In this document: in pieces, positions 9,098 to 25,764 of the stretch
Layout of the letters: each line of letters opens with the position of its first letter
Numbering within the stretch: the first letter of the stretch is position 1
Assembly (NCBI GenBank): GCA_963820095.1
Contig: CAWFZA010000021.1
Span: 243,173 to 307,172, forward strand
Direction: 5' to 3'
DNA from: Roseiarcus sp963820095
GTDB lineage: Bacteria; Pseudomonadota; Alphaproteobacteria; Rhizobiales; Beijerinckiaceae
Length of the DNA stretch: 64,000 nucleotides
Made by a program: the position numbers and the translations under genes
Notes under the pieces: model-generated
The model's database searches: none
Seen by the model: only the letters and a program-made list of their open reading frames with translations
Told to the model about the DNA's origin: nothing

Positions 9098-11173
9098 TCA
9101 CTTGAATTTCTCGATGATCTCCGACGAGATGCTCGCCGGGACCTGCTCATAATGGTCGAACTGCATGGTGAAGTTGGCTCGGCCTTGCGTACCCGAGCGG
9201 AGCTGGTTGACGTAACCGAACATGTTGGAAAGCGGCACCATCGCATTGATGACGACCGCATTGGCCCGCATGTCCTGCCCCTGCACCTGCCCGCGGCGGG
9301 ACAAAAGATCGCCCATCACGAAGCCGGTATGCTCCTCGGGGGTCACCACTTCGACCTTCATGATCGGCTCGAGCAGCACCGAGCCGCCCTTCTGCAGCCC
9401 CTCGCGGAACGCAGCGCGGGCCGCGATTTCAAACGCCAGCGCCGAGGAGTCGACATCGTGGTAGGCGCCGTCGATCAGCGTCGCCTTCACGTCGACGACC
9501 GGGAAGCCCGCGAGTATGCCCGACGTCAGCACGCTCTCGACGCCTTTTTCCACGCCGGGAATGTATTCCTTCGGCACCGCGCCGCCGACGACCTTCGACT
9601 CGAATGACGTGCCGCCGCCCGCGCCTGCGGGCTCAAAGGTCATCACCACCCGCGCGAACTGGCCCGAGCCGCCGGACTGCTTCTTGTGGGTGTAGTTGAT
9701 CTCGCTCTTCTTGCTCAGCGTCTCTCGATAGGCGACCTGCGGCGCGCCGATATTGGCGTCGACCTTATAGGTGCGCTTCAAGATATCGACTTTGATGTCG
9801 AGATGGAGTTCGCCCATTCCCTTGAGGATGGTCTGGCCGGATTCAGGATCGGTCGACACTCTGAACGAAGGATCCTCAGCCGCCAGCTTTGACAGCGCGA
9901 CGCCCAGCTTCTCCTGGTCGGCCTTCGATTTCGGTTCGATCGCGATTTCGATGACCGGCTCCGGAAACTCCATCTTTTCCAGAATCACCGGCTTTTGCAG
10001 ATCGCACAAAGTGTCGCCGGTGCGTGTGTCCTTGAGCCCCGCGAGCGCGACAATATCGCCAGCATAGGCTTCCTTGATGTCCTCGCGATTGTTGGCGTGC
10101 ATGAGCAGCATGCGGCCAACTCGTTCGCGCTTGTCCTTGGTCGAGTTGAGGACGGTCGAGCCGGATTCGATCTTGCCCGAGTAGACGCGGCAGAAGGTGA
10201 TCGTCCCGACGAACGGGTCGTCCATGATCTTGAAGCCGAGCATCGAGAACGGCTCGGAATCGCTCGGCATGCGAACGATTTCCTTGCCGGTGTTGACGTC
10301 GACGCCATTGATGCCGCCGCGATCGACTGGCGAAGGCAGATAATCGACGACGGCGTCAAGAAGCGGCTGCACGCCCTTGTTCTTGAACGCCGAGCCGCAT
10401 AGCACCGGCACGAACGAAATCTGTTTGACCGCCTTGCGGATGAGGCGCTTCAGCGTATCGACGTCGGGCTCCTGCCCGTCGAGATAGGCGGTCATCACCT
10501 CGTCGTCGAGTTCGACCGCGGCCTCGATCAGGGTGTGGCGATACTCTTCCGCCTGGGTCTTGAGCTCGGCCGGAATCTCCTCGTCGTGATACTTGGCGCC
10601 GAGGCCTTCGTCCTCCCAGACAACCGCCTTCATGCGCAGAAGGTCGATAACGCCCTTAAAGCTCGATTCGGAGCCGATCGGCAGCTGGATGCAGACCGGC
10701 CGGCCGCCGACCTTCGTCTTGATTTCATCAACGCAGCGAAAGAAATCGGCGCCGATCTTGTCCATCTTGTTGACGAACACGACGCGCGGAACGTTGTATT
10801 TGTCGGCTTGCCGCCAAACGGTCTCGGTCTGCGGCTCGACGCCCTGATTGCCGTCGAGCACGCACACCGCCCCGTCGAGCACGCGCAAGGACCGCTCGAC
10901 TTCGATGGTGAAGTCGACGTGGCCGGGCGTGTCGATGATGTTGAGGCGCTTGTCCTGCCAGAATGTCGTGGTCGCGGCGGAGGTGATCGTGATGCCGCGT
11001 TCCTGCTCCTGCTCCATCCAGTCCATGGTCGCGGCGCCGTCGTGCACTTCGCCGATCTTATGCGACTTGCCGGAGTAGTAGAGGATGCGCTCGGTGGTCG
11101 TCGTCTTTCCGGCATCGATGTGAGCCATGATGCCGAAATTACGATAGTCCTCGATAGCGTGGCTGCGCGCCAT
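9098..11173 (-). CDS. fusA: Elongation factor G
   Basis: EF-G is the translocation GTPase. The 691 residues are intact. The G domain shows AHIDAGKTTTTERILYYSG, DTPGHVDFT and NKMDK. Domains III-V follow, with HLDIKVDILKRTYKVDANIG and the C-terminal TQGRANFTMQFDHYEQVP. It lies 36 nt after rpsG and is the third gene of the str block. Confidence 0.98.
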   Translation of the reverse strand: MARSHAIEDYRNFGIMAHIDAGKTTTTERILYYSGKSHKIGEVHDGAATMDWMEQEQERGITITSAATTTFWQDKRLNIIDTPGHVDFTIEVERSLRVLDGAVCVLDGNQGVEPQTETVWRQADKYNVPRVVFVNKMDKIGADFFRCVDEIKTKVGGRPVCIQLPIGSESSFKGVIDLLRMKAVVWEDEGLGAKYHDEEIPAELKTQAEEYRHTLIEAAVELDDEVMTAYLDGQEPDVDTLKRLIRKAVKQISFVPVLCGSAFKNKGVQPLLDAVVDYLPSPVDRGGINGVDVNTGKEIVRMPSDSEPFSMLGFKIMDDPFVGTITFCRVYSGKIESGSTVLNSTKDKRERVGRMLLMHANNREDIKEAYAGDIVALAGLKDTRTGDTLCDLQKPVILEKMEFPEPVIEIAIEPKSKADQEKLGVALSKLAAEDPSFRVSTDPESGQTILKGMGELHLDIKVDILKRTYKVDANIGAPQVAYRETLSKKSEINYTHKKQSGGSGQFARVVMTFEPAGAGGGTSFESKVVGGAVPKEYIPGVEKGVESVLTSGILAGFPVVDVKATLIDGAYHDVDSSALAFEIAARAAFREGLQKGGSVLLEPIMKVEVVTPEEHTGFVMGDLLSRRGQVQGQDMRANAVVINAMVPLSNMFGYVNQLRSGTQGRANFTMQFDHYEQVPASISSEIIEKFK

Positions 11174-11209
11174 GATCCCTGATCCCGATTGCCTTGGCCG
11201 GACCGCCGC

Positions 11210-11680
11210 TTACCAGCGGTAGTGGGCGAAGGCGCGGTTGGCTTCCGCCATCCGGTGCGTGTCCTCGCGCTTCTTGACTGCCGCGCCGCGATTATTTGAG
11301 GCGTCGAGCAATTCGGCCGAGAGCCGGTCGACCATCGTCTTGTCGTTGCGGTCGCGCGCCGCGGCGATGATCCAGCGGATGGCAAGCGCCTGACGACGGT
11401 CCGTGCGCACTTCGACCGGCACCTGATAGGTCGCGCCGCCGACCCGGCGCGAACGAACCTCGACCGACGGCGCAACGTTCTCCAGCGCCTGCTTGAAGAC
11501 GGCGAGCGGGTCAGTCTTCGCCTTGGTCTCGACGCCGTCCAACGCGCCATAGACGATCAACTCGGCGACGGACTTCTTGCCTTCGTACATGATCGTGTTC
11601 ATGAATTTCGCCACCACCACGTCGCCGTATTTGGCGTCCGGGATGATGTCTCGTTTCTCAGCGCTGTGACGGCGGGACAT
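11210..11680 (-). CDS. rpsG: 30S ribosomal protein S7
   Basis: S7 initiates 30S head assembly and, in E. coli, represses the str operon. The 156 residues begin MSRRHSAEKRDIIPDAKYGD and contain GGATYQVPVEVRTDRRQALA, both typical. It lies 112 nt after rpsL. That gap holds a long GC-rich inverted repeat around 11740-11770 (CCCCGG / CCGGGG arms) that might separate or attenuate the message. Confidence 0.97.
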   Translation of the reverse strand: MSRRHSAEKRDIIPDAKYGDVVVAKFMNTIMYEGKKSVAELIVYGALDGVETKAKTDPLAVFKQALENVAPSVEVRSRRVGGATYQVPVEVRTDRRQALAIRWIIAAARDRNDKTMVDRLSAELLDASNNRGAAVKKREDTHRMAEANRAFAHYRW

Positions 11681-11792
11681 CGCCTAACTCTCTCTTCGTC
11701 AGAACCGGCAGACCGGCCGTGAAATTTTTCTCATCTCATCCCCGGATCGTCGGCTCGCTCCGACCGGGGACAACGCTATGCTGCGCTGCGCG

Positions 11793-12164
11793 TCATTTGG
11801 GCCGCTTCGCGCCGTATTTCGACCGGCGCTGCTTGCGGTCCTTCACCCCCTGGGTGTCAAGCACGCCGCGCAGGATGTGATAACGCACGCCGGGCAGATC
11901 CTTGACGCGGCCGCCGCGGATCATGACCACCGAATGCTCCTGCAGGTTGTGGCCTTCGCCAGGTATGTAGCCGATGACTTCGAAGCCGTTTGTCAGCCGC
12001 ACCTTGGCGACCTTGCGCAGCGCCGAGTTCGGCTTCTTCGGCGTCGTCGTATAGACACGCGTGCACACGCCGCGCTTCTGCGGGCTCGCCTGAAGATGGC
12101 GGGCCTTCTCGCGGTAGGTCTTCGGTTGCCGCGGCTTGCGGATCAACTGGCTGATCGTCGGCAT
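11793..12164 (-). CDS. rpsL: 30S ribosomal protein S12
   Basis: S12 sits at the decoding centre and is the classic streptomycin-resistance target. The start is ATG at 12164 (MPTISQLIRKPRQPKTYREK), which gives 123 residues, the family length; the frame is open further upstream but that part is not S12-like. The decoding-site segments TPKKPNSALRKVAKVRL and GGRVKDLPGVRYH are present. The residues usually altered in streptomycin resistance are Lys in both segments, as in the wild type. First gene of the str block. Confidence 0.98.
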   Translation of the reverse strand: MPTISQLIRKPRQPKTYREKARHLQASPQKRGVCTRVYTTTPKKPNSALRKVAKVRLTNGFEVIGYIPGEGHNLQEHSVVMIRGGRVKDLPGVRYHILRGVLDTQGVKDRKQRRSKYGAKRPK

Positions 12165-12480
12165 GTCGCCTCTAAACCTCGGTTCCTTCTGCGTCCGACG
12201 GTAAAGCCGAACAGAAAATCCACTTTCCACCGCTCGACCTTCGCGCGAAGCCTGCGAGGCAACGCGCGAAACCAACAGCGCCCTGAAACCCGATTGGGTT
12301 TGGGCGCCGCCGAAAAGCAGAGGATCACCAGACGCAAGGCCCGCGATCGTGCAAAACAGAACCGACCCCTCGGGGCCGGTAATGGCTCGTCATCGGTAGG
12401 ATCGTCAGCGTTTAGAGCTGTTGGGTACCCAACGTGTCGCCGGATACAGCGTAGCTCTACGGCCTGCCGGAAGCGCGCGG
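12165..12480 (-). promoter_or_regulatory. Long 5' leader of the str operon
   Basis: About 310 nt separate the predicted transcription start (near 12474) from the rpsL start codon. I see no convincing open reading frame in this stretch. It contains an imperfect hairpin at 12361-12380 (minus-strand arms ACCGGCCCC / GGGGTCGGT) followed on the RNA by a U-rich TCTGTTTTG. That would fit an attenuator or an autoregulatory leader. The function is inferred from position only. Confidence 0.4.
12361..12380 (-). terminator. Candidate attenuator hairpin in the rpsL leader
   Basis: The minus-strand stem is ACCGGCCCC pairing with GGGGTCGGT (one G-U pair, very short loop), immediately followed by TTCTGTTTTG. 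It lies about 100 nt inside the transcript and about 200 nt before rpsL. The stem-then-U-rich order suits intrinsic attenuation, but the U tract is interrupted and the loop is tight, so confidence is low. Confidence 0.3.
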
Positions 12481-12509
12481 AACATATTCAAGCCGTCTTC
12501 CTGCGTCAA
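12481..12509 (-). promoter_or_regulatory. Sigma-70 promoter for the str/S10/spc operon
   Basis: On the minus strand TTGACG (12504-12509) and TATGTT (12481-12486) are separated by exactly 17 nt. Both boxes match the housekeeping consensus well, and this is the best promoter seen upstream of rpsL. Transcription should begin near 12474. Confidence 0.75.
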
Positions 12510-12687
12510 CCCCTTTTCGCTGTCATAAAGCAGCGGGGGAGCGAAAACATGTCTCTTCCTCTCAGCGGTCGGCCTTGTCGCGCTCACACAGCGCCGTAAA
12601 CCGCCCCAGAACATCATAGATGGGCCGGGATTCGACGTTAGCGAGCATCGCCCGCGGCGGAGTCCGTGATCCAGGCGGCCGGAGCTT

Positions 12688-13953
12688 GTGAAACGGATGA
12701 AAACGACGCGCAGGGAAATGCTGGCTCTTGCGGCGATGGGCGGCCTCTTCGCGTGGCCGGCGAGCGCTGAAGCCCCGGACCAGCCCGGCGAAGCCCTGGC
12801 AAAATCAAATCTGGCGGACTTCGACCAGGTCTGGGAGCTCGTGCGCGACCGCTTCTACGATCCTCACTTGAACGGCCTCGACTGGCAACAAGAGCGCGCC
12901 CGGTTCCGCCCGCAAGCCGAGTCGGCGGGCTCCCGTGGAGACGCCGCGGTCGTCATCAACGCGATGCTGGCGAGGCTCGGCGCCTCCCACACCCATTACT
13001 ACACGCCTGAGGAACCGGCCTATTATCAGCTCGCCGATATCTTTGCGGGCTGGCTCGAGCATCACGGACTTGATCGGATCTTCCCTCGGGGGAACGTGTC
13101 GTATCCGGGAATCGGCGTGTTTACCCAGGCCGACGATCAGGGCCGCACCTTTATAACCGGGGTGGTTGAAGGCGCGCCTGCGCATGCCGCCGGCGTTCTC
13201 TTGGGCGATGAGATCCTGTCGGCGGACGATCACCCGTTCCAACCCGTCAACTCGTTCCGCGGCAAGGTGGGAGCTCGCGTATCGCTTGAGATCCGCCGCG
13301 TGTCCGGCGCAACGCCGACCACGCTCGGCGTGACGCCGGCCGATCTTCACCCGAACGAAATGTTCCTGAACGAACTCAAGGCGAGCGCGCGGGTCATCGT
13401 CTCGGACAAGGCCAAGATCGGATACGTGCATGTGTGGTCCTATGCGAGCCGCCGGATGCAGTCGGCGCTCGAGGACCTGATGTCCGACGGACCGCTCAAG
13501 GACGCCGATGCGTTGGTGTGGGACCTGCGCGGCGGATGGGGTGGCGCCCAGCCGCAATATCTCGACCTGTTCAACCCGCGCGCCCCGACGATGCAGGTCA
13601 AGGACCGGAACGGCGAGACCAGCTTCGTCGACGTCAAATGGCGCAAGCCCGTGGCCACGCTGATCAATGAGGGCACGCGCAGCGGCAAGGAAGTGCTCGC
13701 ATACGGCTTCAAGGAATACCGGCTCGGCGAACTCATCGGCCGTCGCACCGAAGGGGCTGTGCTGGCGGCGACCGCATTCCTGATCGGCGACAACGGCCTG
13801 CTCTTGCTCGCGGTCGAAGATGTGCTGGTGGACGGCAAGCGGCTTGAGGGTGTCGGCGTCACGCCGACGGTCGAAGTGCCGTTCGATTGGCGCTACGCGG
13901 CTGGCGCCGATCCGCAGCTTGACCGCGCCGTCCAGGTCCTCGCGCGGGCTTGA
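12688..13953 (+). CDS. Exported S41-family peptidase-like protein with PDZ region
   Basis: Predicted extracytoplasmic protein of the S41 (C-terminal processing/tricorn-IRBP) peptidase clan. The N-terminus has a twin-arginine-like signal (TTRREMLALAAMGG, cleavage near ASA-EA). A helical region (about 40-120) and a PDZ-like segment (about 150-230, GVVEGAPAHAAGVLLGDEIL) follow. The S41 core (about 260-420) shows ALVWDLRGGWGG and INEGTRSGKE, whose Ser matches the nucleophile position. The Lys of the CtpA-type dyad is replaced: GRRTEGAV where GxPTxGKG is usual. It thus resembles the tricorn/IRBP branch, or may be inactive. Start is GTG 12688 or ATG 12697; GGAG at 12681 fits neither perfectly. Divergent from rpsL and convergent with rpoC, it has no operon partner. 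Confidence 0.82.
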   Translation: MKRMKTTRREMLALAAMGGLFAWPASAEAPDQPGEALAKSNLADFDQVWELVRDRFYDPHLNGLDWQQERARFRPQAESAGSRGDAAVVINAMLARLGASHTHYYTPEEPAYYQLADIFAGWLEHHGLDRIFPRGNVSYPGIGVFTQADDQGRTFITGVVEGAPAHAAGVLLGDEILSADDHPFQPVNSFRGKVGARVSLEIRRVSGATPTTLGVTPADLHPNEMFLNELKASARVIVSDKAKIGYVHVWSYASRRMQSALEDLMSDGPLKDADALVWDLRGGWGGAQPQYLDLFNPRAPTMQVKDRNGETSFVDVKWRKPVATLINEGTRSGKEVLAYGFKEYRLGELIGRRTEGAVLAATAFLIGDNGLLLLAVEDVLVDGKRLEGVGVTPTVEVPFDWRYAAGADPQLDRAVQVLARA

Positions 13954-13991
13954 GACGAATCGCTTCGACAGCGGCAACAGGAACGCAAACG

Positions 13992-14018
13992 AAAAACCCC
14001 GCCGGAGGCCCGGCGGGG
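13992..14018 (-). terminator. Intrinsic terminator after rpoC
   Basis: A perfect 9-bp GC-rich inverted repeat (CCCCGCCGG / CCGGCGGGG, 4-nt loop) lies at 13997-14018. On the minus strand it is followed by TTTTT (13996-13992). It starts 30 nt past the rpoC stop and 44 nt past the convergent S41 gene, so it ends the rplJL-rpoBC transcript and could also stop the plus-strand message. Confidence 0.85.
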
Positions 14019-14047
14019 TTCGTCGTGCTGATCTATCGCCTTCTGCC

Positions 14048-18311
<4,264 letters not shown>

Positions 18312-18425
18312 TCTGGTCTCCCGCGAGTTCGGCGCTTAAAGAAGGCGGAACCCGCATTCATGGAAACTAAGGCGTGACGCCGCCCGCGACCGTCAATCGC
18401 TCGAGGGCGGCGAGAGACAAGCGCG

Positions 18426-22550
<4,125 letters not shown>

Positions 22551-22739
22551 GTCGCTCCTCTAAAGCTCGCTTGCCCGCCACCGTTCATCCGTCGCGCCCG
22601 ACGCGCGCCGACCCTCGGCTGGCCTTCTTGGAACGTCGCCAACGCTCCCTGTCACTCAAACCTCCACCGGACAGCCTCAAAGGCTATTGGCGGCCGGTTG
22701 CCGACGCTCACTCACGGTAAACGCCCTGGAAACACCGGA

Positions 22740-22801
22740 ACGGCCCCTGGCCGATGGCCGGGACCGTCCCATTTTGATCAGCCAAATCCCGCGTCAGCGG
22801 G
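22740..22801 (-). terminator. Hairpins between rplL and rpoB, possible attenuator
   Basis: Just after the rplL stop the minus strand carries a CCCGC-TGAC-GCGGG hairpin (22788-22801) followed by ATTTGG. A longer imperfect stem follows at 22740-22767 (ACGGTCCCGGCC against GGCCAGGGGCCGT). Neither has a full U tract. In E. coli an attenuator and RNase III site lie in the same rplL-rpoB position and set the ratio of L7/L12 to RNA polymerase. A similar role here is inference. Confidence 0.4.
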
Positions 22802-22808
22802 CAGCTCA

Positions 22809-23189
22809 TTACTTGAGCTCGACCTTCGCTCCAGCCTTCTCCAAAGCGGCCTTGATCTTCTCGGCTTCTTCCTTGCTCACGCCTTCCTTGACTGGTTTCG
22901 GCGCGGCTTCGACCAAGTCCTTCGCTTCCTTCAGGCCGAGCGCGGTGATGGCGCGCACTTCCTTGATCACTTCGATTTTCTTGTCGCCGACCGCCGAGAG
23001 GATGACAGAAAACTCGGTCTGCTCCTCAACCGGCGCGGCGGCGGCGGCGCCACCAGCCGGAGCAGCCGCAACAGCCACCGCAGCGGCGGCCGAAACGCCC
23101 CACTTGCCTTCAAGCAGTTTGGCGAGCTCCGCGGCCTCCAGGACCGTGAGGCTCGAGAGTTCGTCGACGATTTTTTCGAGATTTGCCAT
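22809..23189 (-). CDS. rplL: 50S ribosomal protein L7/L12
   Basis: L7/L12 forms the flexible stalk that recruits translation GTPases. The start is ATG 23189 (MANLEKIVDELSSLT), giving 126 residues. The frame is open further upstream, but that part has no homology. The N-terminal dimerisation helix, an Ala-rich hinge (about 34-53) and the C-terminal domain with VIKEVRAITALGLKEAKDLVE are all present. It lies 58 nt after rplJ, and these two genes are normally translated from one message. Confidence 0.97.
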   Translation of the reverse strand: MANLEKIVDELSSLTVLEAAELAKLLEGKWGVSAAAAVAVAAAPAGGAAAAAPVEEQTEFSVILSAVGDKKIEVIKEVRAITALGLKEAKDLVEAAPKPVKEGVSKEEAEKIKAALEKAGAKVELK

Positions 23190-23247
23190 TGATGGACTTC
23201 CCTTATGTAGTGCGGTTCGAATGATTGTGAAGAGCCTGGCTTTAGGT

Positions 23248-23763
23248 TTAGGCTGCGTCTTTGGCGGCATAGGCCCCGACCACGCGGGCGAGCTTGGCGG
23301 CTGGCGCGGTGGCAAGCTGGGCGAGCTTGGTTGCGGGGGCCGTCAGAAGGCCCAGCAGTTTTGCCCTCAGCTCGTCGAGGGACGGCAAGGTCGCGAGCGC
23401 CTTGACGCCCTCGACATCGAGGGCCGTCTTGCCCATGGCGCCGCCCAGGAGCACAAACTTCTCGTGATCCTTGGCGAAAGCCACGGCCGCCTTGGCCGCC
23501 GCCACCGGATCGATCGAATGAGCGATCAGGGTCGGCCCCTTGAGCAGGGGACCGATCGAAGCGACGTCCGTGCCTTTGACAGCAATCTGAGCGAGGCTGT
23601 TCTTGGCGACCTGAACTTTTGCGCCCGCCTGCCGCATCTGCTTACGCAGCCGCTGCATCTGGGCGACGGTCAGGCCGGAATAATGCGCCACGACCACGAC
23701 CGACGTTTTCGAAAAAACGTCGTGAAGGGCCGCGACGGCTTCCTTCTTTCCCGTTCTATCCAC
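23248..23763 (-). CDS. rplJ: 50S ribosomal protein L10
   Basis: L10 anchors the L7/L12 stalk to the ribosome and, in E. coli, represses its own message through the leader. I choose GTG at 23763 (VDRTGKKEAVAALHDVF). GGAG lies 9 nt upstream of it and it aligns with the M-[ED]-RAEKRE start of rhizobial L10. The ATG three codons earlier (23772) abuts the GGAG and could hardly be used. The conserved VVVVAHYSGLTVAQMQRLR and VAKNSLAQIA segments are present. The C-terminal Ala/Lys-rich L12-binding helix follows. Length 171 residues. rplK and rplA, which usually precede it, are not in the window. Confidence 0.95.
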   Translation of the reverse strand: MDRTGKKEAVAALHDVFSKTSVVVVAHYSGLTVAQMQRLRKQMRQAGAKVQVAKNSLAQIAVKGTDVASIGPLLKGPTLIAHSIDPVAAAKAAVAFAKDHEKFVLLGGAMGKTALDVEGVKALATLPSLDELRAKLLGLLTAPATKLAQLATAPAAKLARVVGAYAAKDAA

Positions 23764-24055
23764 GGTGCTCATCTCCGGTCGGCGGGTTTCGATGCCTCGA
23801 GACACGCCTGTTGCACACGCCGCGCCGCACGACTCGGTCACCCGAATCCAGCGCCGCGGCCACTTGCGCCTGTCCCCGGAGGCGGGCGAAACGCCCGGCG
23901 CCGGACAGAAGGTTCGAACCGCTTTCACCGCCGGCGCGCGCCGGACGGATGGAGAAACTCGGTCTTCCCCGTCTATGCTGGCTCCAGCCCCAAAGGGCTT
24001 GGAATTAAGCGCTTCCCCACAGGGGGTCGCGCACCGGCAGTCTCGGACAGGACAA

Positions 24056-24098
24056 AGCCGGAACGGACGCAAAGGTGAACCCTCTCCGTCCTCCGGCT
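24056..24098 (-). other. Stem-loop in the rplJ leader
   Basis: Arms AGCCGGA and TCCGGCT (with inner GGAC/GTCC pairing) enclose about 29 nt. On the minus-strand RNA the structure is followed by TTTGTCC. Its position roughly 300 nt before rplJ suits a ribosomal-protein leader structure. Binding by L10 is inference. Confidence 0.35.
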
Positions 24099-24476
24099 CT
24101 TCCGCCGCTCCCGCTCCGATCAGCCGTCACCGGTTTCATCTTTGCAGGGCGGTAGCCATGTTTGATTCGGGGCCATCGCGCCGTCGACCCCAAACGCGCT
24201 CCATAGCGGGTTCACGCCGGGGACGCAAGAGGGCCGGACAGAGTATCTTGCCCACCTCAGCCTCGAGGGGAGGCGTATGTTCACATTCCGGCCGGGAGCT
24301 TGGCCCTCCCCCACACAACGGTCACTGGGGCTCAGGCCGTGGCTGAAGCGCGGCGCCGCATCACGACGCCAGCCCCCGACGGAAGCCCATGATCGACATC
24401 GCCCGGATGGAAGGCTCGGGAACAGAACCCACGAGGAAATCGACAATTTCTTGCCAAGCTGACCCGAACGAGGTAC

Positions 24477-24493
24477 TGTTGTTCAGAACAACA
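24477..24493. promoter_or_regulatory. Perfect 17-bp palindrome upstream of rplJ
   Basis: TGTTGTTC-A-GAACAACA is an exact inverted repeat (8+1+8) in an AT-richer stretch of the rplJ upstream region. This looks like a dimeric-repressor operator. It is not the alphaproteobacterial LexA pattern (GTTC-N7-GTTC direct repeat). The cognate factor is unknown. Confidence 0.45.
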
Positions 24494-24627
24494 CTTCATA
24501 TATTTCTTCTTTCCCTATCGCCTTGACACCGAGCGACTATTCGACAGGCGAAGCATGGAACCGGCTCGCTAATCGCCATGCAAGCCCATGAAATCCCTCA
24601 AAACGGACTCGCTAATTTGCTCGCGTC

Positions 24628-24661
24628 AAGCTCTTGGGCGAACGAAGCTCTTGGGCGAACG
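24628..24661. repeat. 17-bp tandem duplication
   Basis: AAGCTCTTGGGCGAACG occurs twice back to back (24628-24644 and 24645-24661) in the non-coding region beyond the tilS end. It looks like a recent slippage duplication. Confidence 0.75.
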
Positions 24662-24750
24662 AGGTCGGCGGTCGCTCAACGAAAAGACCGACATTTTCCT
24701 TGCGATCGACAAGGCGAGGCACGAAGCCTGTCGGGTCGGCTGCCGGGCGC

Positions 24751-25764
24751 CTACCGTCCGCCGCTCTTTCTCGGCGGCTCGGGCGCGAAGGTCAGCCGGC
24801 CCTTGACGGTAAGCCGAACGAGCGCGCCGCCCACATTGGCGCCGTAAGCTCGCCGCTCTTTGAGCGCGTCGCGCAGGTCCCCCGCCAGCGTTTCGATTTT
24901 CTCAAGCCCGATGCGGCTCGCATCACGGCCGCCCGCCTCGGCGATGCGCCGCGCCAGAATCCGCTGTGCGATCGCGATCGGCGCGGTGAACAAAGCGCGC
25001 GCGTCAACCGTCCCATCCGAACCCAGCCGCAGCTCGACTTCGGCCGTCAGATGCGCCAGCGCCTCTTCCGTCTCTCGCGCACGCCGCGCCAGCCGGTCGA
25101 GCGCGTCCGCGTCGAGGCCTTCCTCGCCGAGGCGGGTGAGAAGCGCCCGCAGGCGGGTGCGCGCGAAGCGCGGGTCGGCGTTCGACGGGTCGTCGATGAA
25201 CGGCGCCCCGCGCGCATTGGCGAAGGCGATGAGATCGCGCTTCTTCAAGCGCATCAGCGGCCGCGCGATCGTCACGCCGTCGCGCGCGGTCATGACCTCC
25301 ATGCCGCGCAATCCCGCGACGCCGGACCCGCGCAACAGACGAAAGAGCACCGTCTCCGCCTGATCGTCGGCGTGATGAGCGGTCACAACCGCGTCGGCGC
25401 CGATCGCCTTCGCGTGATCGACAAGCAGGCGGTAGCGCGCCTCGCGCGCCCGCTCCTGCAGGCGGGTTGTCGGCTTCACGCCTTTCCAGTGAAGTGTGCG
25501 GTGGCCGACCGCGAGCCGCGCGCAGAGCCTGGCGACCGCCTTCGCCTCATCTGCGCTCTCAGGCCGAAGCCCGTGATTGACCGTCGCCGCCTCGATCCGC
25601 GTCTTGCCGCGCCGCTTCGCCCATTCGGCCGCCATCAGAAGCAGCGCGGTCGAATCCGGCCCGCCGGAGACGGCGATCAGAAGCGCCTCGGCGCGAACAA
25701 AGGGCGCGAACAGCGCGTCGATGTCAGTCGACGAGAGAGCGTGCGAGCGCTGTCCGCTCAACAA
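24751..25764 (-). CDS. tilS: tRNA(Ile)-lysidine synthase
   Basis: TilS converts C34 of the CAU-anticodon tRNA-Ile to lysidine using ATP and lysine, changing decoding from AUG to AUA. The ATP-pyrophosphatase P-loop SGGPDST is at residues 33-39, followed by NHGLRPES, the AHHADDQAET motif and the LRGSGVAGLRGM segment. Length 337 is near the short alphaproteobacterial form. The start is TTG 25764, which overlaps the cpoB stop by 7 nt. ftsH, the usual next gene in Rhizobiales, is not downstream here. Confidence 0.93.
   Translation of the reverse strand: MLSGQRSHALSSTDIDALFAPFVRAEALLIAVSGGPDSTALLLMAAEWAKRRGKTRIEAATVNHGLRPESADEAKAVARLCARLAVGHRTLHWKGVKPTTRLQERAREARYRLLVDHAKAIGADAVVTAHHADDQAETVLFRLLRGSGVAGLRGMEVMTARDGVTIARPLMRLKKRDLIAFANARGAPFIDDPSNADPRFARTRLRALLTRLGEEGLDADALDRLARRARETEEALAHLTAEVELRLGSDGTVDARALFTAPIAIAQRILARRIAEAGGRDASRIGLEKIETLAGDLRDALKERRAYGANVGGALVRLTVKGRLTFAPEPPRKSGGR

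Larger units (their letters stand above)
23764..24750 (-). other. Long leader/intergenic region between tilS and rplJ
   Basis: Nearly 1 kb without a convincing protein or RNA gene. It must hold the rplJ promoter and the L10-responsive leader. Visible structure includes a stem at 24056-24098 (AGCCGGA / TCCGGCT plus GGAC / GTCC), a perfect 17-bp palindrome at 24477-24493 and a 17-bp tandem duplication at 24628-24661. Several reading frames of 60-130 codons cross it, but none has a ribosome site or recognisable product. I could not assign a -35/-10 pair with confidence. Confidence 0.5.

Noticed and set aside
23911..23920. GGTTCGAACC resembling a tRNA T-loop
   Set aside because: No acceptor, anticodon or D arm can be drawn around it on either strand.
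23764..24750. Searched for RNase P RNA, tmRNA, 6S or SRP RNA in the long gap
   Set aside because: None of the conserved cores of these RNAs is visible.
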